Assembly: GCA_035690065.1 (NCBI GenBank)
Contig: DASSKW010000008.1
Span: 1 to 18,159, forward strand
Reading direction: 5' to 3'
DNA: 18,159 nucleotides
From: DASSKW01 sp035690065
Lineage (GTDB): Bacteria > Pseudomonadota > Gammaproteobacteria > Natronospirales > REEB76
The position numbers and the translations under genes were made by a program. Below, one piece after another: positions 5,987 through 13,593 of this stretch (the first letter of the stretch is position 1; each line of letters starts with the position of its first letter). The notes below the pieces were generated by a model, which worked only from the letters and a program-made list of their open reading frames with translations, did no database searches and was not told where the DNA came from.

Positions 5987-6076
5987 CCCGACAGCCCGCA
6001 AATATATAGAAGAAAGGGGAATTTTTCAAGGGAACCGGGGGCTTATGAGCCCGTCTTTATGTTCCACACCAGCCGT
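5987..6076 (-). other. Gap between nuoN and the initiator tRNA
   Basis: These 90 bp hold the tRNA promoter and a short inverted repeat (minus strand GGGCT-CATA-AGCCC, 6039-6052) that is not followed by a T-run. I see no convincing intrinsic terminator for the nuo operon, so nuo transcripts may enter the tRNA gene and stop at its terminator. Rho-dependent ending cannot be excluded. Confidence 0.6.
6001..6029 (-). promoter_or_regulatory. Sigma70-type promoter of the initiator tRNA / rimP operon
   Basis: On the minus strand, -35 TTGAAA (6024-6029) and -10 TATATT (6001-6006) are separated by exactly 17 bp, matching 5/6 consensus bases each. The next bases, TGCGGGC, form a GC-rich discriminator of the kind linked to stringent and growth-rate control of stable-RNA promoters. 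Start of transcription would fall near 5994-5995, leaving about 8 nt of 5' leader for RNase P to remove. Confidence 0.8.
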
Positions 6077-7519
6077 TTAGAAGGTGATTGCCCGCGCGCA
6101 CAGTGCCATGAGCGGGCCTGGCAGTATGCCCAGCAGCAGGATCGCGATACCGTTGCCGGACAAGACCCAGCGGATATCCATACCCGCCTGCACCGGACGC
6201 GCACCTTCTGGAGCACGGTCGAAGTACATCAACTTGACCACCCGGATGTAGTAATACGCACTGATGATGGAGAAAAATACTGCAACTACAGCCAACCATG
6301 TCATGTTGGCGTCGATCACGGCACGCAACACGTACAGTTTGGCAAAAAATCCGACGAACGGCGGTGCGCCTGCCATACCGAACATCGCCGCCAGCATCAC
6401 TGCGGCAAACCAGGGGCTCCGTTCGTTGAGTCCCTTGAAATCATCAAGCTGGTCCGATTCGAAACCCTTGCGTGCCAACAGGATGATCACGCCGAAGGCT
6501 GTCGTCGCCATGATCACGTAGGTCAGGGTGTAGAACATCGCCGACTGATAGCCGGCAGCGGTGCCCGCCAGGATGCCCAGCAGGATGAAGCCCACATGCG
6601 AGATGGTGGAATACGCCAACATCCGTTTCAGATTGGTCTGGGCGATCGCCACGATACTGCCGATGGCCATGGACAGGATCGAGATCACGATCAGCATGAT
6701 GCGCCACTCGTCGTGCAGACCACCCAGCCCCTCGACCAGCAGGCGCATGAACAGAGCAAACGCACCGATCTTCGGTGCAGAACCCACGTACAAGGTCACC
6801 GGAGTGGATGCCCCTTCGTAAACATCCGGCAGCCACATGTGGAAAGGTACTGCACCAAATTTGAAACACAGACCGAGGATAATGAAGCCCAGCGAGAACA
6901 CCAAACCAATACTGGCAGCTGGTGCTTCGGCGATATGCACGCCTAGTCTCGTAATATCCAGAGTACCGGCCGTACCGTAGAGGATAGACATGCCATATAA
7001 AAGAGTGCCGGATGCGATAGCTCCCAGCACAAAATATTTTATGGCAGCTTCCGAGGCGACCCCGTTATCGCGATCCAGTGCGATCATCGCGTAGAGCGAC
7101 AACGACAGCAGTTCGAGGCCAAGATAGATGGTCAAGAAATTGTGTGCCGAGATCATGACCATAATACCAAGCATGCCAAACAGGCCCAGCACGTAAAACT
7201 CGCCCTTGAACAGATTACGGTCAGCGAGGTAATCCCGCGAATACAGAAATACCAGTGCGACCGTGAGATAAGTAAACAGCTTGAGCACGTTGCCCATGCG
7301 ATCATTAATGAACATGTTATCGAAGGTCAGTAGTCCGCTGCCCTGCGCCACTGTCACTGTGAGCCAGGCGGTCGCAGCGATCGTCGCCAGTGACAACCAC
7401 CATGTGACTGCACGATTCCGGTCACTGAGGAATACATCCACCAGCAGGATCAGACAACCCATACCGAGCACGAACATCTCGGGGATCGCCGGGGTGAATG
7501 CTGGTAATGTAAAGTTCAT
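6077..7519 (-). CDS. nuoN: NADH-quinone oxidoreductase subunit N
   Basis: NuoN is one of three antiporter-like proton-pumping subunits in the membrane arm of complex I (homologue of mitochondrial ND2). The 480 residues are almost entirely hydrophobic, with about 14 membrane helices. Residues known to matter in E. coli NuoN are in place: Glu136 (GLELLSLSLYAM), Lys161 (AIKYFVLGA), Lys220 and His227 (CFKFGAVPFHMWLPD), Lys250 (SAPKIGA) and Lys394 (FFAKLY). The quasi-repeat signature LKRMLAYSTISHVG is at 298-311. AGAGGCG lies about 7 nt before the ATG, and the gene starts 22 nt after nuoM. It is the last gene of the nuo operon. Its TAA stop lies 90 bp before the initiator tRNA. Confidence 0.97.
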   Translation of the reverse strand: MNFTLPAFTPAIPEMFVLGMGCLILLVDVFLSDRNRAVTWWLSLATIAATAWLTVTVAQGSGLLTFDNMFINDRMGNVLKLFTYLTVALVFLYSRDYLADRNLFKGEFYVLGLFGMLGIMVMISAHNFLTIYLGLELLSLSLYAMIALDRDNGVASEAAIKYFVLGAIASGTLLYGMSILYGTAGTLDITRLGVHIAEAPAASIGLVFSLGFIILGLCFKFGAVPFHMWLPDVYEGASTPVTLYVGSAPKIGAFALFMRLLVEGLGGLHDEWRIMLIVISILSMAIGSIVAIAQTNLKRMLAYSTISHVGFILLGILAGTAAGYQSAMFYTLTYVIMATTAFGVIILLARKGFESDQLDDFKGLNERSPWFAAVMLAAMFGMAGAPPFVGFFAKLYVLRAVIDANMTWLAVVAVFFSIISAYYYIRVVKLMYFDRAPEGARPVQAGMDIRWVLSGNGIAILLLGILPGPLMALCARAITF

Positions 7520-7541
7520 GGAACGCCTCTGAAATCCGATG

Positions 7542-9056
7542 TCACAGTTTCGATTGCACGACGTGATGCACCAGGTTCACCACCGATGCATGCATGACAT
7601 CCAGTAATGGGGCTGGCCAGACGCCAAACACAATCACCGGGATGGCGCAGAGTCCCAGCACCAGGAACTCGCGCTTGCTGATATCTTTCATCTCTGCCAC
7701 GTGCTGGTTGCCGATCGGGCCGTATAACACGCGCTTGACCAGCCACAACGAATACGCCGCACCCAGAAACAGCGTGAAAGCTGCACCGAATGCGATCCAG
7801 AAATTCGCCTTCATGGCGGTGAGGATCACCAGCCACTCGCCCACAAACCCAGAAGTGCCTGGCAAGCCGCAGTTGGCCATCGCAAACAGTACGAAGAAGA
7901 ATGCGAAACCGGGCATCAGATTGATGACGCCACCGTAAGCATTGATCTCGCGAGTGTGCAGCCGGTCATACAGCACACCGACACAGAGGAACATCGCACC
8001 GGAGATGAAGCCGTGCGAGATCATCTGGATCATGCCACCCTCCACGCCCATCACGGTGCCGTTCAGGCTGGCGGTCTTCTCGAAGATCATGAACAGGAGG
8101 AAGAATCCCAGGGTGACGAAGCCCATATGCGCCACCGACGAATATGCCACCAGCTTCTTCATGTCCACCTGCACGATGGCGACAAAGCCGATATAGATGA
8201 TGGCGATGAGCGACAAGGCCACGATCAGCCAAGTCAACTCCTGGCTGGCATCCGGTGCGATCGGCATGCTGAAGCGCAGGAAACCGTAAGCGCCCATCTT
8301 CAACAGGATCGCGGCCAGGATTACCGACCCGCCGGTGGGTGCTTCAACGTGCGCATCCGGCAGCCAGGTATGCACCGGCCACATCGGTACCTTGACCGCG
8401 AACGCCAGCATGAATGCGATGAAGATGAGTATCTGCGCAGTCAGTCCCAGCGGCATCTGCTGGAAGGTCTGGATATCGAAACTGCCGGACTGCACATACA
8501 GGTAGATGAGCGCCACCAGCATGAAGACCGAGCCGAGGAACGTGTAGAGAAAAAACTTGATGGTCGCATACACGCGTCGCGGTCCGCCCCAGATACCGAT
8601 GATGATGAACATCGGGATCAGCATAGCTTCCCACAGCACGTAGAACAGTAACCCGTCCATGGCCGAGAACACACCGTTCATCAAGCCTTCCATGATCAGG
8701 AACGCAGCCATGTACTGCGCAAGCTTGAACTGGATGACTTCCCAGCCGGCGATCACTACCAATACGGTCATGAACGTGGTCAACAGGATCAGCGGCATCG
8801 CGATACCATCGACACCCAATGCATAGTTCACATTGAAGGTGCTGATCCAGGGATGGTTCTCGACGAACTGCATGGCGGCAGTCGAGGTATCGAACTGGGT
8901 CCACAACGGGATGCTGATCGCGAATGTCACCAGCGAAAACAGCAAGGCCAGCCAGCGCACCGAAGTCGGTGCGATGCGCCCGGCTGCCAGCACGATCAGG
9001 CCGCCGGCGATTGGCAGCCACAAAAGCACGCTGAGGATAGGAAAGTGTCCAGTCAT
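7542..9056 (-). CDS. nuoM: NADH-quinone oxidoreductase subunit M
   Basis: NuoM is the central antiporter-like subunit of the membrane arm (ND4 homologue), with about 14 helices over 504 residues. Key pumping residues are visible: Glu143 (LWEAMLIPMF), Lys222 with His229 (VKVPMWPVHTWLPDAHVEAPT), Lys253 (LLKMGAYGFLRF) and Glu407 (GFVGEWLV). The signature MKKLVAYSSVAHMGFV is at 299-314. The ATG is fixed by an in-frame TAA eight codons upstream. The Shine-Dalgarno match is poor (GGAT about 10 nt away). It is separated from nuoL by 51 bp, the widest gap within the nuo genes seen here. Confidence 0.97.
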   Translation of the reverse strand: MTGHFPILSVLLWLPIAGGLIVLAAGRIAPTSVRWLALLFSLVTFAISIPLWTQFDTSTAAMQFVENHPWISTFNVNYALGVDGIAMPLILLTTFMTVLVVIAGWEVIQFKLAQYMAAFLIMEGLMNGVFSAMDGLLFYVLWEAMLIPMFIIIGIWGGPRRVYATIKFFLYTFLGSVFMLVALIYLYVQSGSFDIQTFQQMPLGLTAQILIFIAFMLAFAVKVPMWPVHTWLPDAHVEAPTGGSVILAAILLKMGAYGFLRFSMPIAPDASQELTWLIVALSLIAIIYIGFVAIVQVDMKKLVAYSSVAHMGFVTLGFFLLFMIFEKTASLNGTVMGVEGGMIQMISHGFISGAMFLCVGVLYDRLHTREINAYGGVINLMPGFAFFFVLFAMANCGLPGTSGFVGEWLVILTAMKANFWIAFGAAFTLFLGAAYSLWLVKRVLYGPIGNQHVAEMKDISKREFLVLGLCAIPVIVFGVWPAPLLDVMHASVVNLVHHVVQSKL

Positions 9057-9107
9057 ACTAATTCGTATCCGCTATTAGAACCACGGCTAAAAAAGAGCTC
9101 TTGCCAA
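9057..9107 (-). other. Gap between nuoL and nuoM
   Basis: These 51 bp hold a 10-bp palindrome AAGAGCTCTT followed by TTTT, flanked by GGC and GCC, about 35 nt before the nuoM start. The stem has no room for a loop unless mismatches are allowed, so I do not call it a terminator. No coding or other signal is apparent. Confidence 0.4.
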
Positions 9108-11108
9108 TCACTTGAGTAACAGCCAGCCGAGCAGGAAACACAGGCCGATGATCATGGTGAATGCATATTGATACAGATAACCGGACTGGTAACGGCGCAG
9201 GATGCCAGCGAACCAGCGCACACCGCGCGCCGAACCGTCCACAAGTATTCCGTCAATGATGGCGGTATCGCCGCCCTTCCAGAATGCCCGGCCCAGTGCG
9301 CGGGTACCTCCGGCGACAAAGAATGCATTGATCTCGTCGAAGTAGAATTTGTGCGCCAGCAACTGGTACAGAAAACCCGTACGCTGTGCGATACGCTCCG
9401 GCAACTCTGGGCGTTTCATATAGAAGAACCAGGCCACCAACACACCCGCGAGACCGATATACAAGGTCGGCGAAGTCAGGCTGCCCAGCACCATGGCGCT
9501 GGGGCCATGGAATTCCTCGGCCAGTTTTTCCATCACATGGTGTGTCGGCGCGACATAGATCGAAGAGCCGAAATACCCACCGTACAACACTGCCTTGCAG
9601 GTGATCCAGCCGATGATTACTGACGGGATCGCCAGCATCACCAGTGGCAGAGTCACCACCCAGGGAGATTCCTTGGGTGGATGCGTCAGACCATGGTGAT
9701 CGTGGCCATGCCCATCATGCCCGGCATGTACGGTAAAGCGTTCCTTACCGTGGAAGGTCATGAACAGGGCGCGGAAGGTATACAGCGAAGTGACGAATGC
9801 GCCGAGCAATACACACCAGTATGCAAAACTGCTGCCAGCACGCTGCGATTCATGCACCGCATCGATGATGGTGTCCTTGGAGAAGAAGCCGGCAAAACCA
9901 GGAAATGCGATCAGGGCCAGTGATCCAGCTACGAAAGTCCAATAGGTAATCGGCATGTATTTGCGCAGACCGCCCATCTTGCGCATATCCTGTTCATGGT
10001 GCATCGCGATGATGACCGAGCCTGCGGCAAGAAACAGCAATGCCTTGAAGAACGCATGGGTCATCAGGTGGAACATGCCAGCCGCATAAGCGGATGCGCC
10101 CAACGCCGTGGTCATGTAACCCAATTGCGAGAGCGTCGAATATGCGATCACACGCTTGATGTCGTTCTGCACGATACCGACCAGGCCCATGAAGAATGCC
10201 GTGATCGCGCCAATCACCATCACCACCGAGAGTGCCGTATCCGACAACTCGAACAGTGGCGACATGCGCGAGACCATGAAGATACCTGCAGTAACCATGG
10301 TCGCAGCATGGATCAGCGCCGAGATCGGAGTCGGGCCTTCCATAGAATCCGGCAGCCACACGTGCAGCGGCACCTGAGCTGATTTACCCATCGCGCCCAC
10401 GAACAGCAGGATGCAGATGACGGTCGGCACGGCCCACGCATAACTGCCAAACAACTGGATGGTCTGGCCGCTCAACGACGGCGCCTTGGCGAACACGTCC
10501 GCATAGTCGAGGCTGCCGGTGTAGGTCAGTACCAGTGCGATACCCAGCAGGAAACCGAAATCACCGACCCGGTTCACCAGGAAGGCTTTCAGGTTGGCGT
10601 AGATCGCAGTCGGTCGCGTGTACCAGAAACCGATCAGTAGATAGGAGACCAGTCCCACCGCTTCCCAGCCGAAGAACAGCTGCAGGAAATTGTTGGACAT
10701 GACCAGCATCAGCATCGAGAACGTGAACAGCGAGATGTAACTGAAGAAACGCTTGTAGCCCGGATCCTCGTGCATGTAGCCGATGGTATAGATATGCACC
10801 ATCAACGACACGAACGTGACTACCGCGATCATCAATGCAGTCAACCGGTCAACGAGGAAACCGACCTGGAAGCGGATACCGTCGGCGATGCCCCAAGTGT
10901 AGATCGTCAGGTTCTCGGCAGTTCGGCCACCGAAGGTCAACTGCCAGAGCACATAGAACGACAAGACACAGGAGATACCGACCCCGATGATGGTCAGCCA
11001 GTGTGAAGCGGCACGTGGCACGAAACGCATCAGCAGACCGACCACGAGTGCCGCTGCCAGTGGCGCCAGCACGATGACTAGAAAGATGGTTTGCATCGTC
11101 TGGTCCAT
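9108..11108 (-). CDS. nuoL: NADH-quinone oxidoreductase subunit L
   Basis: NuoL is the distal antiporter-like subunit (ND5 homologue) and carries the long lateral helix that runs along the membrane arm. The 666 residues include about 16 membrane helices. Glu149 (FFGWEAVGLVSYLLIG), Lys242 (MGKSAQVPLHVWLPD), the helix PISALIHAATMVTAG (261-275), DIKRVIAYSTLSQLG (316-330), HAFFKALLF (351-359) and Lys411-Asp412 (FFSKDT) match family functional sites. A histidine-rich loop lies at 461-476. ATG 11108 is preferred over ATG 11096 because AAGGGC sits about 6 nt before it and it lies one base after the nuoK stop. Coupled translation with nuoK is likely. Confidence 0.97.
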   Translation of the reverse strand: MDQTMQTIFLVIVLAPLAAALVVGLLMRFVPRAASHWLTIIGVGISCVLSFYVLWQLTFGGRTAENLTIYTWGIADGIRFQVGFLVDRLTALMIAVVTFVSLMVHIYTIGYMHEDPGYKRFFSYISLFTFSMLMLVMSNNFLQLFFGWEAVGLVSYLLIGFWYTRPTAIYANLKAFLVNRVGDFGFLLGIALVLTYTGSLDYADVFAKAPSLSGQTIQLFGSYAWAVPTVICILLFVGAMGKSAQVPLHVWLPDSMEGPTPISALIHAATMVTAGIFMVSRMSPLFELSDTALSVVMVIGAITAFFMGLVGIVQNDIKRVIAYSTLSQLGYMTTALGASAYAAGMFHLMTHAFFKALLFLAAGSVIIAMHHEQDMRKMGGLRKYMPITYWTFVAGSLALIAFPGFAGFFSKDTIIDAVHESQRAGSSFAYWCVLLGAFVTSLYTFRALFMTFHGKERFTVHAGHDGHGHDHHGLTHPPKESPWVVTLPLVMLAIPSVIIGWITCKAVLYGGYFGSSIYVAPTHHVMEKLAEEFHGPSAMVLGSLTSPTLYIGLAGVLVAWFFYMKRPELPERIAQRTGFLYQLLAHKFYFDEINAFFVAGGTRALGRAFWKGGDTAIIDGILVDGSARGVRWFAGILRRYQSGYLYQYAFTMIIGLCFLLGWLLLK

Positions 11109-11109
11109 G

Positions 11110-11415
11110 TCAGCCCTTCAAGGTGTCCAGTTCTTCGACGTTGATACTCTGACGATTGCGGAACACCACCACCACGATGGCAAGTCCGATGGCCGCTTCG
11201 GCCGCAGCTACAGTCAGGATGAAGAACACGAATATCTGACCGGCCAGATCATTCAGATAATGCGAGAACGCGATGAAATTGAAGTTCACTGCCAGCAACA
11301 TCAGTTCGATGCACATCAGCAGCAGGATCACGTTCTTTCGGTTCAAAAAGATTCCCGCCATACTGATCGCGAACAGCGCACCGCTCAGCGCCAGAAAATC
11401 GAACAGATTGATCAT
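11110..11415 (-). CDS. nuoK: NADH-quinone oxidoreductase subunit K
   Basis: NuoK is the ND4L homologue, a three-helix membrane subunit that contributes buried carboxylates to the proton path at the base of the membrane arm. The 101 residues carry both conserved glutamates, Glu37 (MCIELMLLAVN) and Glu73 (AAAEAAIGLAI), matching Glu36 and Glu72 of E. coli. The length is typical. The start overlaps the nuoJ stop by 4 nt (ATGA), and the nuoL start follows one base after its stop. Confidence 0.98.
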   Translation of the reverse strand: MINLFDFLALSGALFAISMAGIFLNRKNVILLLMCIELMLLAVNFNFIAFSHYLNDLAGQIFVFFILTVAAAEAAIGLAIVVVVFRNRQSINVEELDTLKG

Positions 11416-12026
11416 GACTGCGCTCCTGGCTTCTTCTCGCTCGGCATCTTCACGATGCGGATACGGTTATGCTTGGCACTGACCTGCACCTGTTTTGCCG
11501 GATCCTGATGCCGGGTTCCGGCACGACGCCGCATGGTCAGCGCTATGGCCGCCACGATGCCGACTAGCAGGATCACTGCCGCCAATTCGAATGGATACGC
11601 ATAGTTGGTATAGATGACGTTGCCGAGCTCACGGGTATTGCTGTAATCGGCACCATGCACTGTCGCCGTACCGAAAGTCACCCCCAGGTTTCTTGACCAC
11701 ATCACATAGCCGATCTCGGCTGCCATGATCAACGCCACCAATAGCCCGATGGGGGCATAACGTGCGAAACCCTGACGCAAGGTTGCGGTATTGATGTCCA
11801 GCATCATCACCACGAACAGGAACAGCACCATCACTGCGCCGACGTATACCAGCACCAGCACGATGCCCAGAAACTCCGCTTCCAGCAGCAGCCAGAGCCC
11901 GGAGCTGGTCATGAACGCGAGCACCAGATACAGTGCCGAATAGACCGGATTGCGCGAAGTGATGACACCCAATGCCGCGCCGATCAGCACCGCCGCCAGT
12001 ACAATGAAGATGATCTGTTGCACCAT
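11412..12026 (-). CDS. nuoJ: NADH-quinone oxidoreductase subunit J
   Basis: NuoJ is the ND6 homologue with five predicted membrane helices in about residues 1-165. Its third helix region (GIVLVLVYVGAVMVLFLFVVMML, about 54-76) contains the conserved YVGAVMVLFLFV stretch that includes the pi-bulge involved in gating. The 204 residues exceed the 184 of E. coli because of a basic cytoplasmic tail (RRRAGTRHQDPAKQVQV and onward), a form I recall from other proteobacteria. GAGGACG lies about 7 nt before the ATG, 12 nt after nuoI. The stop overlaps nuoK by 4 nt. Confidence 0.97.
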   Translation of the reverse strand: MVQQIIFIVLAAVLIGAALGVITSRNPVYSALYLVLAFMTSSGLWLLLEAEFLGIVLVLVYVGAVMVLFLFVVMMLDINTATLRQGFARYAPIGLLVALIMAAEIGYVMWSRNLGVTFGTATVHGADYSNTRELGNVIYTNYAYPFELAAVILLVGIVAAIALTMRRRAGTRHQDPAKQVQVSAKHNRIRIVKMPSEKKPGAQS

Positions 12027-12038
12027 GTATATACGTCC

Positions 12039-12527
12039 TCAGCGATACCGTGCGTCAGCGGCACGGTCTGCGGCGATCTGGGCTTCGTACTTGTCGCCGA
12101 TCGCCAGCAATTTTTCCTTGGTCATGATCTGCTCGCCGCGCTTCTCGAAATGGAATTCGGTGATACTGGTCTCGACGATGGCGTCCACCGGGCAGGCCTC
12201 CTCGCAGAAGCCGCAGTAGATGCACTTGAAAAGATCTATGTCATAGCGAGTGGTACGCCGGCTGCCGTCTTCGCGCATCTCGGAATCGATGGTGATAGCG
12301 AGCGCCGGGCAGACTGCTTCGCACAACTTGCAGGCAATACAGCGTTCCTCACCATTCGCATAACGGCGCTGCGCATGCAGGCCACGATAGCGCGGCGACT
12401 TCGGCGTGTGTTCTTCCGGATACAGGATCGTGGTCTTGGGCGTATAGAATATCTTGAGGGTCAGCCACAGCCCCTGGAATAGTTCCACCAGCAACAGACT
12501 CTTGATCCAACTGCGTACTCTGTTCAT
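12039..12527 (-). CDS. nuoI: NADH-quinone oxidoreductase subunit I (2x 4Fe-4S)
   Basis: NuoI holds clusters N6a and N6b, which pass electrons from NuoG towards N2 near the quinone site. The 162 residues begin with an amphipathic membrane-facing segment (LVELFQGLWLTLKIFY). Two ferredoxin-type motifs follow: CIACKLCEAVCP (Cys63, 66, 69, 73) and CIYCGFCEEACP (Cys102, 105, 108, 112). In this fold the fourth cysteine of each motif ligates the other cluster. GAGG lies about 6 nt before the ATG, and the gene starts 7 nt after nuoH. Confidence 0.98.
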   Translation of the reverse strand: MNRVRSWIKSLLLVELFQGLWLTLKIFYTPKTTILYPEEHTPKSPRYRGLHAQRRYANGEERCIACKLCEAVCPALAITIDSEMREDGSRRTTRYDIDLFKCIYCGFCEEACPVDAIVETSITEFHFEKRGEQIMTKEKLLAIGDKYEAQIAADRAADARYR

Positions 12528-12534
12528 GTCTGCC

Positions 12535-13593
12535 TCATGCGAACCAAGGGCCGACCCGATACAGGATCAGCACACCCTCCACCATCAGCCACACGATGGT
12601 GATGGGAATGAAAACCTTCCAGCCCAGCCGCATGATCTGGTCATAACGATACCGCGGGAAGGTGGCCCGGAACCACAGGAAGCAGAACAGGAAGAATGCG
12701 GTCTTGACTGCAAACCAGACGATGCTGGAATGGGTGATGAACGAATCGCCGAGGCCCTGGAACGGCGACAGCCAGCCGCCCAGGAACATGGTCGCAGCCA
12801 GCGCCGAGACCAGGATCATGTTGGCGTATTCGGCGAGGAAGAACGACGCGAACGCGGTGCCGGAATATTCGACGTGGAATCCGGCCACGATCTCGGACTC
12901 GCCCTCCGCCACGTCGAATGGCGCGCGGTTGGTCTCCGCCACACCGGAGATGAAGTAGATCAGGAACAACGGCAGCAGCGGCCACAGATACCAGTGCCAG
13001 ATATTACCGCTCTGCCCCAACACGATGTCATTCAGATTCAGACTGCGACTGGCCATCAATACGCCGACCAGCGCGAAACCCATGGCGATCTCGTAGGCAA
13101 CCATCTGGGCCGCAGAACGCATCGCGCCCAGAAACGCATATTTGGAGTTTGATGCCCAACCCGAGATGATGATGCCGTACACGCCAAACGAAGTCAGCGC
13201 GAGTATATACAGAAGTCCCGCATTGATATTCGACAACAACATGCCGTTGTCGAACGGCACCACTGCCCAGGCGGCGAATGCCGTACCGATCGAGATGATC
13301 GGCGCGATCAGAAACAGGAACTTGTTGGCTTTGGTCGGCAGCAGCACTTCCTTGAGTACCAGCTTGAGTACGTCGGCCACCCACTGGAAGGTGCCGTGAA
13401 AGCCAACACGGTTGGGACCGAGACGGCCCTGCATGTAACCGATGACCTTGCGTTCCAGCAGAGTCATGAAACCGACCGCGACGATCAGCGGCACCATGAT
13501 CGCGATGATCCCACCGACTGATTTCAATACCAGTTGCCAGGCAAATGGCAACGCTGTCCAGTACAGGGTGAGGTTGTGAAACATCGCTGACAT
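12535..13593 (-). CDS. nuoH: NADH-quinone oxidoreductase subunit H
   Basis: NuoH (ND1 homologue) anchors the peripheral arm and forms much of the quinone chamber. The 352 residues have eight or nine membrane helices and the conserved cytoplasmic loops: LLERKVIGYMQGRLGPNRVG (45-64), ETNRAPFDVAEGESEIVAGF (220-239) rich in the acidic residues lining the E channel, and RYRYDQIMRLGWK (314-326). The frame is open further upstream into nuoG, but ATG 13593 fits best: it shares one base with the nuoG stop (TGATG) and has GGAG 8 nt upstream. A second ATG three codons in (13584) is possible. Confidence 0.96.
   Translation of the reverse strand: MSAMFHNLTLYWTALPFAWQLVLKSVGGIIAIMVPLIVAVGFMTLLERKVIGYMQGRLGPNRVGFHGTFQWVADVLKLVLKEVLLPTKANKFLFLIAPIISIGTAFAAWAVVPFDNGMLLSNINAGLLYILALTSFGVYGIIISGWASNSKYAFLGAMRSAAQMVAYEIAMGFALVGVLMASRSLNLNDIVLGQSGNIWHWYLWPLLPLFLIYFISGVAETNRAPFDVAEGESEIVAGFHVEYSGTAFASFFLAEYANMILVSALAATMFLGGWLSPFQGLGDSFITHSSIVWFAVKTAFFLFCFLWFRATFPRYRYDQIMRLGWKVFIPITIVWLMVEGVLILYRVGPWFA

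Noticed and set aside
6039..6052. Hairpin after nuoN as the nuo terminator
   Set aside because: The stem is 5 bp and is followed by CCGGTTCCC on the transcribed strand, with no U-tract.
9073..9098. AAGAGCTCTT palindrome plus T-run between nuoL and nuoM as a terminator
   Set aside because: The perfect part leaves no loop, the alternative stem needs a mismatch and wobble pairs, and termination here would cut off nuoM and nuoN.
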